Below are positions 5,342-5,480 of a stretch of DNA of 5,480 nt, one piece after another. Source of the stretch: Clostridia bacterium. Lineage in GTDB: Bacteria; Bacillota; Clostridia; Oscillospirales; Acutalibacteraceae. The stretch covers positions 1 to 5,480 of the forward strand of contig CAADUC010000052.1 in assembly GCA_900752115.1 (NCBI GenBank), in the 5' to 3' direction. Within the stretch, counting starts at the first letter, position 1, and every line of letters begins with the position of its first letter. The notes below the pieces were generated by a model that had not been told where the DNA came from, did not search any database, and saw nothing but the letters and a program-made list of their open reading frames with translations. A program made the position numbers and the translations under genes.

Positions 5342-5354
5342 CGGTATATACCGA
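5341..5354. promoter_or_regulatory. 14-bp palindrome at the transcription start, likely operator
   Basis: TCGGTATATACCGA is a perfect palindrome that overlaps the last base of the -10 box and spans the predicted start site. This is the classic place for a repressor to block the polymerase. The DUF134-like product just downstream carries a DNA-binding domain in its family and may be the repressor (inference). Confidence 0.55.
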
Positions 5355-5375
5355 AAACAAAGGAGGAAAGCGTCC

Positions 5376-5480
5376 ATGCCAAGACCGCCACGGTGCCGTC
5401 GGATTTGTGACGTACCACGAGTCGATAAATTCTGCCCCAACGGGTGCAAGGATGCCGAGCCGATCCTGCTGACGCTGGAC
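5376..5480 (+). CDS. DUF134 (UPF0251)-like DNA-binding protein, N-terminal part
   Basis: Thirty-five codons are visible before the right edge. MPRPPRCRRICDVPRVDKFC is the family's hallmark start (MPRPxKCRRVxxxP), followed by PNGCKDAEPILLTLD, which matches the segment leading into the VDEYETIRLID helix of DUF134 proteins. The family is about 90-150 residues long and has a sigma-70 region 4-like helix-turn-helix after this point, here outside the window. The extra cysteines (C7, C11, C20, C24) could bind a metal or cluster. AGGAGG lies 9 bases before the ATG. In other genomes these genes often adjoin NifX/NifB-type iron-cluster or Mrp-type genes, so the next gene to the right would help. Confidence 0.85.
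   Translation, partial: MPRPPRCRRICDVPRVDKFCPNGCKDAEPILLTLD

Overview
The window looks like accessory chromosome from a Gram-positive, low-to-medium-GC anaerobe of the Clostridia, probably an Oscillospiraceae-type gut bacterium (inference). Supporting signs are strong AGGAGG-type ribosome binding sites, a lipobox lipoprotein, an S-layer-homology (SLH) protein start, a protein resembling the DNA-binding domain of the sporulation regulator Spo0A, and a DUF134-type gene. Gene density is low and several reading frames are truncated or frameshifted, as expected in a region that has gained and lost mobile DNA. No tRNA, rRNA, CRISPR array, integrase or intact transposase was seen.

Left part (1-1871, all minus strand). 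A DUF4300-like lipoprotein runs off the left edge (1-514). Next comes a decayed cysteine-rich reading frame (about 620-1047). It lies downstream of a compact pair: an XRE-type helix-turn-helix protein (1417-1683) followed 6 bp later by a stand-alone Spo0A C-terminal-like protein (1075-1410). A short 46-codon frame or gene remnant (1731-1871) lies just upstream of that pair.

Middle (1872-3273). A complete class II Fic protein (1946-2731) is transcribed divergently from the regulator pair. It has an extended -10 promoter, a good ribosome binding site and an intrinsic terminator. Its catalytic motif and its N-terminal inhibitory motif are both intact. It is followed by a candidate promoter, a leader with two hairpins and the first 51 codons of a secreted SLH-domain protein that stops inside its first SLH repeat (2968-3123).

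Right part (3274-5480). A minus-strand operon encodes a 438-residue motor-only RecD-like helicase (3538-4854) and a small XRE regulator 9 bp behind it (3277-3528). It ends at a perfect 16-bp hairpin (3239-3273). A 42-codon frame (4860-4988) diverges from the helicase. About 350 bp follow without a convincing gene; this stretch contains inverted repeats and may be a dispersed intergenic repeat. At the right edge a DUF134-like DNA-binding protein begins (5376-5480) behind a near-consensus promoter whose start region carries a 14-bp palindrome, a likely operator.

No single multi-gene system is certain. The best candidate for something undescribed is the XRE plus Spo0A-like pair divergent from a Fic enzyme. 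The second is the two-gene unit of a motor-only helicase and an XRE protein.
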